58,190 nt of DNA from Halonotius aquaticus (GCF_003605575.1 NZ_QKNY01000011.1:1-58190), one strand, 5' to 3'. Counted from the stretch's first letter, positions 27,584 to 36,747 are shown. The notes: generated by a model not told the origin, from the letters alone. Translations and numbers: made by a program.

Positions 27584-28906
27584 ATGAACGCCAACGATCG
27601 GGCGATCACCGGCTTTGCGATGGCCGGCCACGCGATGGTACACACCTACGAGTTGGCGGTGCCGATTTTGCTGACCGTCTGGCTCGTGGAGTTTTCGGTT
27701 ACGTCGGCGACGCTGGGGACTGTCGTCGCCGTCGGCTACGGGCTGTTCGGCGTCGGCGCGCTGCCCGGTGGTGTGTTGGTCGATCTGTTTGGCTCCCGGC
27801 GGCTCATCGTCGCCTGTCTGTTCGGGATGGGCTCGGCGTTCGTCCTGCTGGGGCTGCTGCCCGGCGTCGCCGGCATCGCGGTCGCGCTGGCCGTGTGGGG
27901 CCTCGCTGCCAGCGTCTACCATCCAGCGGGATTGACGCTGATTAGCAAGGGAGCCGACGAGCGCGGGGCGGCCTTCGCCTACCACGGGATGGCCGCCAAC
28001 GTCGGCATCGCCGGCGGACCGTTTCTCACCGCGCTGCTGTTAGTCGTCGTCGAGTGGCGGCTTGCGGTTGTGCTGTTGGCCATCCCGGCGTTCATCGCCG
28101 GAGCCGTCGGCCTGACCGTCGAGTTCGACGAAACCGCCGCCATCAACGGCGACACAACGGCAAGCGACGATGATAGCGGCAAGCGCGCTGGCGACGAACG
28201 CGCTGGCGAGAAGGCCAGAGACGACGCGAGCGACACCGCCACCGCGCCCGAGGTCGACTCGCTGGCAGCGTTTGTGACCGCCTCCCGGGGGTTGTTCACC
28301 GCGGGCTTTCTGACCGTCTTCGTGCTCGTGTTGTTCAACGGGCTGTATTATCGGGGGATGGTAACGTTCCTGCCGGAGGTGTTGAGCGACGTGCTTGATC
28401 CGTTGCTGGCGGTCGATCCGGCGGCCGCCATCGGCCCGGTTGCCGACAGCCCGGCGGCCAGCGAGTTCGATCTCTCCCAATACCTGTATGCCGGCCTGCT
28501 GGCGGTCGGCGTCGCCGGGCAGTACGTCGGCGGACGGCTGACCGACGCCATCGAGCCCGAGCGCGGGCTGGCGGTAATGTTGACACTGCTCGTCGTCATC
28601 GCGCTACTCTTCGTTCCCGCCTCGGGGTCGTTGCCGACGTTGATGGCGATCAGCACCGCGCTTGGCTTTGCGCTGTTCGGGCTTCAGCCGCTGAGTCAGG
28701 CGACGATTGCGAAGTATTCGCCGCCGGCCTATCGCGGACTGTCGTTCGGCTTTACGTATCTCGCCATTTTCGGGATCGGCGCGCTTGGGGCGTCGCTGGC
28801 GGGGGCCGCGCTCACCTACGGCTCGCAGACGACGCTGTTCGTGATGTTGGCTGGCTTTGAGGCGATTGCGCTGGGATTGGCGGTGTGGTTGATCGTTCGG
28901 GCGTAG
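27584..28906 (+). CDS. MFS transporter
   Basis: A 440-residue major facilitator with 12 membrane segments. The first half has GYGLFGVGALPGGVLVDLFGSRRL, carrying the family loop 2-3 signature in the form GxLxDxxGxRR. The central loop (residues 185-230) is long and acidic, and a second insert occurs near residues 262-300. FLISKGADERGAAFAYHGM is a further conserved-looking stretch. The substrate cannot be told. The gene starts at the strong ribosome site and is divergent from dacZ. Confidence 0.87.
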   Translation: MNANDRAITGFAMAGHAMVHTYELAVPILLTVWLVEFSVTSATLGTVVAVGYGLFGVGALPGGVLVDLFGSRRLIVACLFGMGSAFVLLGLLPGVAGIAVALAVWGLAASVYHPAGLTLISKGADERGAAFAYHGMAANVGIAGGPFLTALLLVVVEWRLAVVLLAIPAFIAGAVGLTVEFDETAAINGDTTASDDDSGKRAGDERAGEKARDDASDTATAPEVDSLAAFVTASRGLFTAGFLTVFVLVLFNGLYYRGMVTFLPEVLSDVLDPLLAVDPAAAIGPVADSPAASEFDLSQYLYAGLLAVGVAGQYVGGRLTDAIEPERGLAVMLTLLVVIALLFVPASGSLPTLMAISTALGFALFGLQPLSQATIAKYSPPAYRGLSFGFTYLAIFGIGALGASLAGAALTYGSQTTLFVMLAGFEAIALGLAVWLIVRA

Positions 28907-28960
28907 CGGCATACCGTGAGCGAGGAGTATAACACAACACTCCCGTAACGTACGGCCATC

Positions 28961-29701
28961 ATGACACCCGAACTCGGCTGCGATGTGTTGATCATCGGTG
29001 GCGGCCCCGCAGGCCTGGCAGCCGGGCTGTTCACCGCCCGCGCCGACCTGGACACGCTGCTTCTCAACGACGGCGATCCGATCCTCCGGCGAAACGCCCA
29101 CCTTGAGAACTACCCCGGCTTCCCGGCGGGCGTCAACAGCCACCGCCTGCTGGAACTCATGGGCGAGCAGGCCGACCGCGCCGGCTGTGACCGCCGGGAG
29201 GGCCGCGTCGTCGACCTTCGGGAGTCAGCCGACGGCTTCATCGCCGAAACCGCCGAGGGCCGCACGCTCGCCGCGCGGTTCGTCGTCGCCGCGACGAAGA
29301 ACACGGTCGATTTTCTCACTGGGATCGACGGCGTTGAGATCCTCGACCGCGGGAAGGCGTTCGTCGACACCGACGACCGCGGCCGGACGGGCGTGGCGGG
29401 CCTCTACGCCGCCGGGCGGCTGGCCGCCCAGCCGCATCAGGCGATCATCGTCGCCGGCCACGGCGCAACCGTCGGCGTGACGCTGATCGAGGATTCGGAT
29501 GTCGATTTCTATCACGACTGGGTGACGCCCGAGGGCTACTTCACCGACCGTGGGCGTGAACTCCCGCCTGGGTGTGAGGAGATCGATAAAGCGGAACGGG
29601 AATCGCGAGAGGCGGAATCGGTGGCTACGATGCAGGAGCGGTTCGCCGAGCCCCATCCTGAGGAGCCGCAGCAGCATCCGAGTGTGCGCGACGACGAGTA
29701 A
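28961..29701 (+). CDS. Single-domain FAD-dependent oxidoreductase (TrxR-like)
   Basis: A 246-residue protein with the FAD motif VLIIGGGPAGLAAGLFTARADL near residue 10 and a second FAD contact GLYAAGRLAAQPHQAIIVAGHGATVG near 150, as in thioredoxin reductases. The usual NADPH-binding middle domain and CxxC redox pair are absent. It is only three-quarters of the normal length, with an acidic, helix-rich tail. It may need another protein for reduction, or it may be a remodelled enzyme. It follows the MFS gene by about 55 bases and ends where the GC content drops. Confidence 0.77.
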   Translation: MTPELGCDVLIIGGGPAGLAAGLFTARADLDTLLLNDGDPILRRNAHLENYPGFPAGVNSHRLLELMGEQADRAGCDRREGRVVDLRESADGFIAETAEGRTLAARFVVAATKNTVDFLTGIDGVEILDRGKAFVDTDDRGRTGVAGLYAAGRLAAQPHQAIIVAGHGATVGVTLIEDSDVDFYHDWVTPEGYFTDRGRELPPGCEEIDKAERESREAESVATMQERFAEPHPEEPQQHPSVRDDE

Positions 29702-29869
29702 CCTTGTCTGTATCCGCTACGTGGCCACCGGCCAGCACATAATACAAATTATTTGAGAGGAATGGACTGCTGCATACAGAGCGTTTATACAGCACCAATT
29801 GTACCATGTGAACGCATACCAAAGATTTTAATATTATAATCACGAAAGATAATGAAGGAAGTGATATGT

Positions 29870-30142
29870 ATGCACAAACCAACTTCGCTAGACCGGCGGG
29901 AAAGGGCAAGTGAGAATCAACAATACGCACCATCAGCAGTTAGACACTCAATATGTGCGCTTGCTAGCTTAGGAGGCGTCACAATGTTAATTCTTGTTTT
30001 TATCACCCTACTATTTAGGCTCACACAGCAGTTCGGGATGTTCTCAACCACCGTTCTTGTGTTTGGTTTGACTACACTGTGGGTGCTGGTCTGGATTTCA
30101 CTCGAATCGCTGTGGGAGTGGCGTGCTGGTCGTCTCTTCTGA
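29870..30142 (+). CDS. Small two-segment membrane protein
   Basis: A 90-residue protein: a polar, basic N-terminal 35 residues, then two hydrophobic helices (GGVTMLILVFITLLFRL and VLVFGLTTLWVLVWISLESLW). I chose ATG 29870 because GGAAGTGAT precedes it at ribosome-site distance; ATG 29852 is a possible alternative in frame. A TTTTAATATT box lies about 45 bases upstream. It is the first gene of the AT-richer segment. The function is unknown. Confidence 0.55.
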   Translation: MHKPTSLDRRERASENQQYAPSAVRHSICALASLGGVTMLILVFITLLFRLTQQFGMFSTTVLVFGLTTLWVLVWISLESLWEWRAGRLF

Positions 30143-30299
30143 TTGGTGTGTTATGTTTTGTTTGTGATAGGGGCTGGGTGAGAGATCGCCTAAACGCAGT
30201 GGACAACACCTGTTGCCGTGTCTTGGTATATTTTTATCAGCGTAATTCACAGATTCCCTCCAACAAGTGTATAGAGATAGAGATGTGTTGGCGGAACAG

Positions 30300-30542
30300 T
30301 CAGGTATACGTTTGATACGTGATAAAGAGCGCAATAGCGAGACATACGACACCGAGTCCACGAATGAGCCACGTCCACTGGTCGGGGAGCGAGTCGTGCT
30401 TGTCTGTGCCGTAGTCACCACGACGTCGACGGGTCGGGCTAACGAATACGGACAGTCGGAGTGCTGTTTGTGGGGCGACAATCAACACAACGCCGAGTAA
30501 GGCGCCGAGAACGACTGCGAGGAGTTCACGGACCCCAGACAT
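30300..30542 (-). CDS. Small two-segment membrane protein, htpX operon
   Basis: An 80-residue protein with two membrane segments: LLAVVLGALLGVVLIVAPQTALRL at the N-terminus and WLIRGLGVVCLAIALFITYQTYT at the end, joined by a basic loop (PTRRRRGDYGTDKHD). Its start codon is the base right after the htpX stop, so translation is coupled. It may help membrane proteostasis with HtpX, but that is inference by position. Confidence 0.72.
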   Translation of the reverse strand: MSGVRELLAVVLGALLGVVLIVAPQTALRLSVFVSPTRRRRGDYGTDKHDSLPDQWTWLIRGLGVVCLAIALFITYQTYT

Positions 30543-31427
30543 CTACGAACGGAGTCGCTGGATGCGCTTTTCCATCGGGGGGTGGGTGGAGACGATTTGT
30601 TGGAGGAAGCCACGGTCAGAGCTGGAGATACAGAGTGCGCTCACCTGCTGATCAACGTTCGCGTCGCGGGAGCGCTGACTCCCCCGCCCGCGGCCGCGCT
30701 GGGCACGTCCAGTCGACTGTTGGGCCTGCTGGTTACCCTGATGAATTTTCTCAAGCGCGCGAGCGAGTGGTTCGCCCTGCCCGATGACATCTCTGGCGTC
30801 GGCGTCGGCGACGTATTCGCGGTACCGGGAAATCGCGAGCACGAAGATCATCACGACGAACTGGACGATGTTCCCGACGACGACCGCGAGGAAGAAATCC
30901 GCGAGGTCGTTCTCGCCAGTGAACAAAACGATGTACTGCGCAACGATAGCGACGATTGATGCGATGCCTTGACCGAGTTGCATCGTGATGACGTCGCGAT
31001 TGTCGATATGGGCGAGTTCGTGGGCAATGACGCCTTCGAGCTCGCTTCGGTCAAGCAGTTGAATGAGTTCCTGAGAGATGACCACGGTTCCGTTTCCACG
31101 GCGACCGACCGCGAACGCATTCGGAACGCCCATACTGGCGATTTTCAACGACGGTGTCTTCATGCCCTTCTCTCGACAGACGCGTTCAACGAACTGATGA
31201 ATCTCTGCGTATTGGGTCTCAGGCAGGTCTTCGGCCCCGACGCTCCGTAACGCGGCCCACTTGCCGACTTTATACTGGATTCCGATCAAGAGGATGCTGC
31301 CGACGATAGCAATCGGGAGGATGCCCTCGCCGAACGCGACCATCGCTGCGGCGACGGCCACGAGGTAGAATCCCGCGAGAAGTGCACCGACGACGGCCAT
31401 CCGTATTTTAAGTCCAAAATGTCGCAT
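30543..31427 (-). CDS. htpX: Zinc metalloprotease HtpX homologue (M48)
   Basis: Membrane-bound M48 protease that degrades damaged membrane proteins. The zinc motif HELAH lies in GVIAHELAHIDNRDV near residue 130, with two membrane segments before and two after it, and the third ligand lies in YREYVADADA. I start at ATG 31427 (MRHFGLKIRM); an upstream in-frame ATG at 31463 adds residues of no family likeness. The C-terminal 60 residues contain an Arg, Gly, Gln, Ser insert (GRAQRGRGRGSQRSRD), which is unusual, before the conserved THPPMEKRIQRL end. It is the first gene of a two-gene unit. Confidence 0.93.
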   Translation of the reverse strand: MRHFGLKIRMAVVGALLAGFYLVAVAAAMVAFGEGILPIAIVGSILLIGIQYKVGKWAALRSVGAEDLPETQYAEIHQFVERVCREKGMKTPSLKIASMGVPNAFAVGRRGNGTVVISQELIQLLDRSELEGVIAHELAHIDNRDVITMQLGQGIASIVAIVAQYIVLFTGENDLADFFLAVVVGNIVQFVVMIFVLAISRYREYVADADARDVIGQGEPLARALEKIHQGNQQAQQSTGRAQRGRGRGSQRSRDANVDQQVSALCISSSDRGFLQQIVSTHPPMEKRIQRLRS

Positions 31428-31589
31428 GTGTGTTATGTTGTAGAGGTGGTCTCGAGAGTACACTCAGTTTCGACGCTGGCTGGTTTATCAACCCGATTTA
31501 GTCTCCGGGTGACGATTGTTCGATCGAGTCCGGCCGTCAATTCTGGATGAGTTCCGCTGTTCGCGGTGAGTCGTTGCATATGTATGTGA

Positions 31590-31916
31590 TTAGTCAATTG
31601 CGTTACGTTCACGGTCAGCGAGGCTGACCGAGAGCTGCCCGTCACTGTGAACAGAGACGACACACTCGGAGAGAACGAACTTGACCACTCCAGTCGATGG
31701 CGTCGACGATCCGTCAGCTCCGCCGAACAGTTGACTGAGCGCGAACGCATGCGTCCGATCGTAGCGGGAGGCGACTGCCGAACGGGCATCGCCGGTAACG
31801 GTCGACACGGCGTCGGTGACGGCTTCGTAGAGGGGTGTTTCATTGCCCCAGCGAGCCAGGTAGCGGCCGTGCCACGATGCTGTCAATTCGTCAGCGGGCC
31901 GGGATTCATAGGTCAT
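31590..31916 (-). CDS. HalOD1-type output domain protein
   Basis: A 108-residue protein matching the haloarchaeal HalOD1 domain: PLYEAVTDAVSTVTGD, then ALSQLFGG, then VVKFVLSECVVSVHSDGQLSVSL. It has no receiver or kinase part. I start at ATG 31916 because the longer form would begin with TTG inside a palindrome. The TetR-like operator lies 34 bases upstream of this start, so the gene should belong to the circuit of the TetR gene at 32627. Confidence 0.78.
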   Translation of the reverse strand: MTYESRPADELTASWHGRYLARWGNETPLYEAVTDAVSTVTGDARSAVASRYDRTHAFALSQLFGGADGSSTPSTGVVKFVLSECVVSVHSDGQLSVSLADRERNAID

Positions 31917-31949
31917 TGTGTATTCGGGCGCTTCGGGTTGCGCCACAAC

Positions 31950-31971
31950 ACTTACTGAACGTTCGGTAAGT
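31950..31971. promoter_or_regulatory. TetR-type operator upstream of the HalOD1 gene
   Basis: A 22-bp near-perfect palindrome with arms ACTTACTGAAC and GTTCGGTAAGT, one mismatch between arms. It stands 34 bases before the HalOD1 start, where a repressor could block transcription. A similar site at 32147-32168 stands before the divergent gene. Confidence 0.72.
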
Positions 31972-32139
31972 ATCAATCTTTCCCTTCATCTCACGTGAAA
32001 GTAGGTCGCCTCAAACCTGACAATATTCTCAGCCACAATTCTCTATCTGCTGGATTTACGGCTTAAAACTAGTTTACTCGGATATATAGTGTGCATCTCA
32101 TCGTGCCTCTGTCAATAGCCTTTTCCAGTTAGACGAAGG

Positions 32140-32168
32140 TTTTAACACCTACCGAACGTTTAGTCAAT
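32140..32168 (+). promoter_or_regulatory. TATA-like box plus second TetR-type operator
   Basis: TTTTAACA at 32140-32147 is a likely TATA box. Right after it, arms ACCTACCGAAC (32147-32157) and GTTTAGTCAAT (32158-32168) form a degenerate copy of the palindrome at 31950-31971, matching it at about 15 of 22 positions. It ends 3 bases before the ATG at 32172, so bound repressor would cover the transcription start of a leaderless or short-leader message. Confidence 0.65.
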
Positions 32169-32171
32169 AGT

Positions 32172-32624
32172 ATGGGACGAGTCTCGCTCAGCAACAATCC
32201 ACTACTCGCTGCGCTTCTGGGAACAGTGGTCACCGGACTTGGCCACTTCTACCTCCGGCGCTGGCAGAGAGCGCTTGGATGGCTAGGACTCACCGTTGCT
32301 GCTTCAGTTCTGTTTGTCCCCGAGTCAACGATATCCGCCCTTAGTTCGGGTACGCTAACCGATCCATTCTCGATTCTCCCGATGATCCTGATTAGTGCCG
32401 CTAGTGTCCTTGACGCGTATCTCATCGCGAAAGTTAGAAGACAACCCGATAGATTCCAAGCAAACAATACTGTCGGGTCAACAGGGGCTGATGAATCTCC
32501 CGCCTGTCCTGCCTGCGGAAAGCCGGTCGATCCCGATCTCGGATTCTGCCACTGGTGTACAACCGAATTCAACGTTGTCGACGTCTCCAAACTGGAACGA
32601 ATCGACGAGAACCAATCGGACTGA
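32172..32624 (+). CDS. Membrane protein with zinc ribbon (DUF7575-like)
   Basis: A 150-residue protein. Residues 8-90 hold two or three membrane segments (LLAALLGTVVTGLGHFYLRRW, ALGWLGLTVAASVLF, ILPMILISAASVLDAYLIA). The C-terminal soluble part has a four-Cys zinc ribbon: CPACGKPVDPDLGFCHWC, that is CxxC and CxxC 11 residues apart. The TetR gene starts three bases after its stop and is surely cotranscribed. The TetR regulator probably represses this operon through the operator before it. Confidence 0.82.
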   Translation: MGRVSLSNNPLLAALLGTVVTGLGHFYLRRWQRALGWLGLTVAASVLFVPESTISALSSGTLTDPFSILPMILISAASVLDAYLIAKVRRQPDRFQANNTVGSTGADESPACPACGKPVDPDLGFCHWCTTEFNVVDVSKLERIDENQSD

Positions 32625-32626
32625 CT

Positions 32627-33235
32627 ATGGCTTCTGATTCACCCAAACAGCACTGGAGCACCGCCGAAGAAGAGATTATGGAAGCCACCTATCGAGCACT
32701 ACTCAAGCACGGTTACGCCGACCTGTCGATCTCACGAATCGCCGACGAACTCGATAAATCGAAGGCTGCTATCTACTACCACTACGACACGAAAGACGAC
32801 CTTCTGGTCGCGTTTCTCGAGTTCGCCGTCGATAGATTCGAAGAGACGATCGAGACAGAGACAGGCGACGAACCGCCAGAGGATCTCGAGCACGTCATTG
32901 AGAAGCTCCTCCCGCTTCAGCCCGACGAGGAGCAACGACAGCTCCAAGCGGTGCTAGTCGGTCTCCGTTCCCAAGCCGTGACGAACGAAGTATTTCGCGA
33001 GCAATTCACGCAGATCGATGAACGACTGGCAGCCACCGTCCGGAGCATCGTCGAATGCGGCATCGACGACGACACTTTCCGTGATGTCGACCCGTCGCGG
33101 GTCGCGGAGCATATCCTAGCGACGGTCAACGGCGCGATGTACGGTCGCGTGACGACAGACCGCAAAAGCGCCGCGGCGGCAGCACGCGTCTCGCTGGCCT
33201 CGTACATCGACTCGGAACTGAGGTGCCGGTCGTGA
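32627..33235 (+). CDS. TetR/AcrR family transcriptional regulator
   Basis: A 202-residue regulator. The N-terminal helix-turn-helix reads EEIMEATYRALLKHGYADLSISRIADELDKSKAAIYYHYDTKDDLL, and the C-terminal helical domain is the ligand and dimer part. The start ATG 32627 follows the zinc-ribbon gene by two bases. Its likely targets are the two palindromes at 31950-31971 and 32147-32168, so it would govern its own operon and the HalOD1 gene. Confidence 0.93.
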   Translation: MASDSPKQHWSTAEEEIMEATYRALLKHGYADLSISRIADELDKSKAAIYYHYDTKDDLLVAFLEFAVDRFEETIETETGDEPPEDLEHVIEKLLPLQPDEEQRQLQAVLVGLRSQAVTNEVFREQFTQIDERLAATVRSIVECGIDDDTFRDVDPSRVAEHILATVNGAMYGRVTTDRKSAAAAARVSLASYIDSELRCRS

Positions 33236-33343
33236 CTCAAGCGGGGAGATAGGGTGATAAATATCAGTCGTGCGGACGCGATCGCCGAGGCACAAACTCC
33301 ACTCGAAGGAAATCGGTGATTGAGGAAGGGACACTGCTCCCGC

Positions 33344-34480
33344 TCACTCGGATCGATCTGTCGATGAGGTCGGCGGGTGTGAATCCGGCTCAGGTTGGCC
33401 GCTCAACTCGTCGTCAACGACTCGAAAGCCACCAGTCTCTTTCCTCCCCATAAGTTCACGTTGCGGGAACGGAATCTTGATTCCCTCGCGTCGGAACGCG
33501 GCCTTGACATTGTGGATGACTACTTGGGTAGCTCGCCATTTCCGTTGTGGGGTCGGTTTGTCGATCCAGAATCGCAGTTCGAGTATCACGGCCGAATCGT
33601 CGAACCGAACCGGGAGTACCTGCGGGGCGGGCTGACTCATGATCTCCTCAAGTTCCGTGAGTGCCTCCAGAGCGACAGCTTCGGCATGGTCGGGATCAAC
33701 GTCGTAATCGATCCCGACTTCCACCCGGAGCCGAAGTTTCCCTTCGATGCTGCGATTGATGATGGTTCGATTGTTCACGGCTTCGTTCGGGAGCACGACG
33801 TGTTCACCGTCGAGATTACGGAGGCGGACGTTGTTGATGGTGATCTCGGTGATGAATCCTTCGTGATCGCCGATTCGGACCCAGTCTCCGATGGCGAAGG
33901 GCCGCGAAAGCATGAGAATAAACCCTGCAAGAATTGAGCCCAGAGTCTCTTGGGCCGCGAATCCTAAGACGATGCCTAAGACTCCGGCTCCTAGTAACAA
34001 ATCACCAAGTTGAACACCCCATAGAGACAGCAAAGCAAAAACGGCGACAATGTAGATGGCTACCTGACTGATATAGAAGCTGACTCGACGCTGGTGTTCT
34101 GAAGTGATACGGTTTGTTGAACTGTTGGCACCTAGGAGTAGGCGTTTTAGAATACGAGTGAGAGTGTAGGCTGCGACGGCCATTATTATAGTCAGCAAGA
34201 TTCTGATACCCACACCGATTCCAAATTCAAAGACTCCAACAATGGACAGAGCCGTTTCAGTGGCACCCCATTGGGTCAGGAGTACACCTGCAACCACCGC
34301 TGTCAATAGCAATATGAGTGCTGAACGGATTACCTCGGCATTAGCAGTTTGAACACGTGTTTTTAGACGGTTCCCAAGAACCCAAATCACGATACCGGTG
34401 GCTGCAGCACCACCAATGAGAATGAACGTATCAATAGTATCTGTGGTAAGCTGAAGAAGTGTGAGTAATAAAGAACCCAT
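33344..34480 (-). CDS. MscS-family mechanosensitive channel
   Basis: A 378-residue channel, larger than the one at 25815. Four to five membrane segments precede the pore helix GAGVLGIVLGFAAQETLGSILAGFILMLSRPF, then the beta domain IGDWVRIGDHEGFITEITINNVRLRNLDGEHVVLPNEAVNNRTIINRS and the alpha/beta domain (LRLRVEVGIDYDVDPDHAEAVALEAL). It ends in a polar tail. The start is ATG 34480. It is divergent from the AI-2E family gene. It probably acts as a pressure valve during osmotic downshock. Confidence 0.92.
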   Translation of the reverse strand: MGSLLLTLLQLTTDTIDTFILIGGAAATGIVIWVLGNRLKTRVQTANAEVIRSALILLLTAVVAGVLLTQWGATETALSIVGVFEFGIGVGIRILLTIIMAVAAYTLTRILKRLLLGANSSTNRITSEHQRRVSFYISQVAIYIVAVFALLSLWGVQLGDLLLGAGVLGIVLGFAAQETLGSILAGFILMLSRPFAIGDWVRIGDHEGFITEITINNVRLRNLDGEHVVLPNEAVNNRTIINRSIEGKLRLRVEVGIDYDVDPDHAEAVALEALTELEEIMSQPAPQVLPVRFDDSAVILELRFWIDKPTPQRKWRATQVVIHNVKAAFRREGIKIPFPQRELMGRKETGGFRVVDDELSGQPEPDSHPPTSSTDRSE

Positions 34481-34630
34481 CAATTAGTGAAGCAATATCT
34501 GCGTGTTTATATATGTACTACAAGCACCCTATTAATGAAATTTGTTTGACTATTCTAGCTATTGCTTTATTACAAAGAGTCTCAACAACCTCAAGTTGGT
34601 AATTTGTTATCAATATACCTTTGCCATAGG

Positions 34631-35854
34631 ATGGCAGTAATTAGACGAATGAAGTACGACGCAGAACTACGACGACGAACACTCTTTGCACTCGGAGGGT
34701 TGGGATTGCTAATCGCCGTCGGCTTTATTTTGGTTCAATTTCAGGCGACGCTTGTATTCACAGTGTTTCTCTATTACGCAAGCCGTCCGATCTATCATAA
34801 ATTAGAGAAGCTCTCGCTTCCTCCACAACTCCAGGGTCGTCATCTCCCGTATCGCCGCCAGGTGCTTGCTGTCACTACAATTGCTGTTTTTCTACTGCCA
34901 TTTCTCTTTTTGCTCAGCTATACGCTTGTATTGCTGGTACCAGAGATCCAGCGTCTTCTTGGTGGGAGCGGTCCCGGTGCAGCCTATCTCTCTGCATTTC
35001 AGTCAGCACAGGGCAGTGGGCTCCCAGCACCGCTTGTAGGATTAGATCTCAGTGATATATTGACGATGGATCCGGATGAGGTCACCGCAATCCTCAACGA
35101 TTCTGCAGTGCAAGTATGGGCAGAACGAACCGCTGACACTCTCATTGACTCAATAGGACTCATTGCAAATGCTGCGCTCCACGGGTTTATTATCCTCGCC
35201 GGAACGTATTATCTTCTCACCGATGGGGCGCGTTTGACAACGTGGTTTCTCGAAAACTTTGATGAATCAGGCATAGTTGAGCCATACGCTGTGTCCGTTG
35301 ACCGTGAACTGTCTTCTATTCTCTTTGGCAATATCCTGAATGCGTTTCTGACAGGAATTATCGGGATTATCGTGTTCTCAGGCTATAACCTCCTCGCGCC
35401 AGGAGCCGTTGACGTGCCGTTTGCGCCCCTTGTCGGCGCACTCACAGGAGCAGGGAGTTTGATTCCTGTTGTCGGGATGAAGATTGTCTATATCCCTGTG
35501 GGAGCGTTCCTCGCGGTCACGGCTGCCGCTAGTGGCCAAGGAAGTGCTTTCGGCTTTGTGATCCTGTTCGTTGTTTTGGCCTTCGTGGTCGTCGACACAA
35601 TACCGGACTTCCTGATTCGTCCGTATGTGAGCGGCAATCGGACGCATGTTGGGCTGCTAATGTTTGCATATATTCTCGGCCCAATCGCGTTTGGCTTCTA
35701 TGGTATTTTTCTTGGCCCAATACTGCTCGTCCTCTTCGCACAGTTTTTCAGAAGTATTGCCCCATATGTTCTTTCTGGAGAGACAAGCGAACAACAGACT
35801 ACACTCAAAACGTACGAAGGGACAACAGGAGGCGAGTCGACGACAAACAAATAG
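34631..35854 (+). CDS. AI-2E family (PerM-like) permease
   Basis: A 407-residue membrane protein with about eight membrane segments, of the AI-2E/PerM family. The N-terminal pair TLFALGGLGLLIAVGFILVQ and TLVFTVFLYYASRPIYHKL is typical, and the later NAFLTGIIGIIVFSGYNLLAPGAVDVPFAPLVGALTGAGSLIPVVG and FGFYGIFLGPILLVLFAQFFRS are family-conserved. ATG 34631 or 34649 could be the start; 34631 adds a basic leader (MAVIRR). The substrate is not known. Codon use is more AT-rich than in the core. Confidence 0.9.
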   Translation: MAVIRRMKYDAELRRRTLFALGGLGLLIAVGFILVQFQATLVFTVFLYYASRPIYHKLEKLSLPPQLQGRHLPYRRQVLAVTTIAVFLLPFLFLLSYTLVLLVPEIQRLLGGSGPGAAYLSAFQSAQGSGLPAPLVGLDLSDILTMDPDEVTAILNDSAVQVWAERTADTLIDSIGLIANAALHGFIILAGTYYLLTDGARLTTWFLENFDESGIVEPYAVSVDRELSSILFGNILNAFLTGIIGIIVFSGYNLLAPGAVDVPFAPLVGALTGAGSLIPVVGMKIVYIPVGAFLAVTAAASGQGSAFGFVILFVVLAFVVVDTIPDFLIRPYVSGNRTHVGLLMFAYILGPIAFGFYGIFLGPILLVLFAQFFRSIAPYVLSGETSEQQTTLKTYEGTTGGESTTNK

Positions 35855-36012
35855 TGTCAGGATTTGCGACGATGTGAAAACAGGTTCCATTCTGTCGGCC
35901 AATCTGTCACCGCCATTTCGATTCAAAATAGGCTGATTTCGGATATCGTCTGCAGGCGGGCCGTGGTGTAAGGAAACACATAGTTGCCTGCATACTAACC
36001 CTACGACCATTG

Positions 36013-36747
36013 ATGTATACGATTGCAGACTTGCCAGTCGACAACAAGCTTCAGACCGTCGAATATGATCTTGAGCTTGAATCAGCACTCCGCATGATGT
36101 TTGAGAACGGCTACACACAGGTTGGCGTTGAACGTGATGGTGAACTGGCTGGGATTGTCACTTACAGATCGGTTGTCCGAACATTACTGTCGTTCAATCA
36201 ACTGGATGTTGGTCACAAGACGCTTGATAACATTTCAGTTGGAGCAGCAGTTGAAGATGCGCACACGATCAGCGAGGATGAGAACGTACTCGCTGTATTT
36301 GATTCACTTGCGGAGTATACCTATATTGTAATCAATCGCGAGGAAGAGTGGCGTATTCTGACTGACTATGACCTCCTGACTCGATTGAAACAGATGCTCG
36401 AACCGTTTTTATTGATTGAATCGATTGAGATGCAGTTGCGTGAAATATTTAGACAGGTGTTTGGCGATTCACTGTCTGAACAACTGGCTGAAACGTTTAA
36501 TGAGGAACATCCACTACCAACACCAGCATCTGTCGAACATTGTAGCTACGCGCACTATGCCCAGTTCATCTCCATTCATTGGGCTGAATTTGAACCCCTA
36601 TTTGATGATCAACAGGACGTAATCCGTGAGTTAGTGCTTGAAATTGGTGATATGCGAAATCAGCTCTTTCATTTTCGAATTGAGGGCTCAGATGAATTTG
36701 ATCGGGATTTACTCCGCTTTGGCCAGTCGTACTTCTCCTCAGTGTAG
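36013..36747 (+). CDS. CBS-domain protein with HEPN-like C-terminal region
   Basis: A 244-residue protein. Residues 5-125 are a pair of CBS modules (ALRMMFENGYTQVGVERDGELAGIVTYRSVVRTLL, and a second one around ENVLAVFDSLAEYTYIVINREEEWRILTDYDLL), which usually bind adenosine nucleotides. The C-terminal half is helical and contains GDMRNQLFHFR, which has the Rx4H arrangement of HEPN ribonucleases. This suggests an RNase or Swt1-like domain gated by a nucleotide. I start at ATG 36013; the TTG at 36010 is in frame just before it. No antitoxin gene is visible beside it. RNase activity is inferred from one motif. Confidence 0.75.
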   Translation: MYTIADLPVDNKLQTVEYDLELESALRMMFENGYTQVGVERDGELAGIVTYRSVVRTLLSFNQLDVGHKTLDNISVGAAVEDAHTISEDENVLAVFDSLAEYTYIVINREEEWRILTDYDLLTRLKQMLEPFLLIESIEMQLREIFRQVFGDSLSEQLAETFNEEHPLPTPASVEHCSYAHYAQFISIHWAEFEPLFDDQQDVIRELVLEIGDMRNQLFHFRIEGSDEFDRDLLRFGQSYFSSV

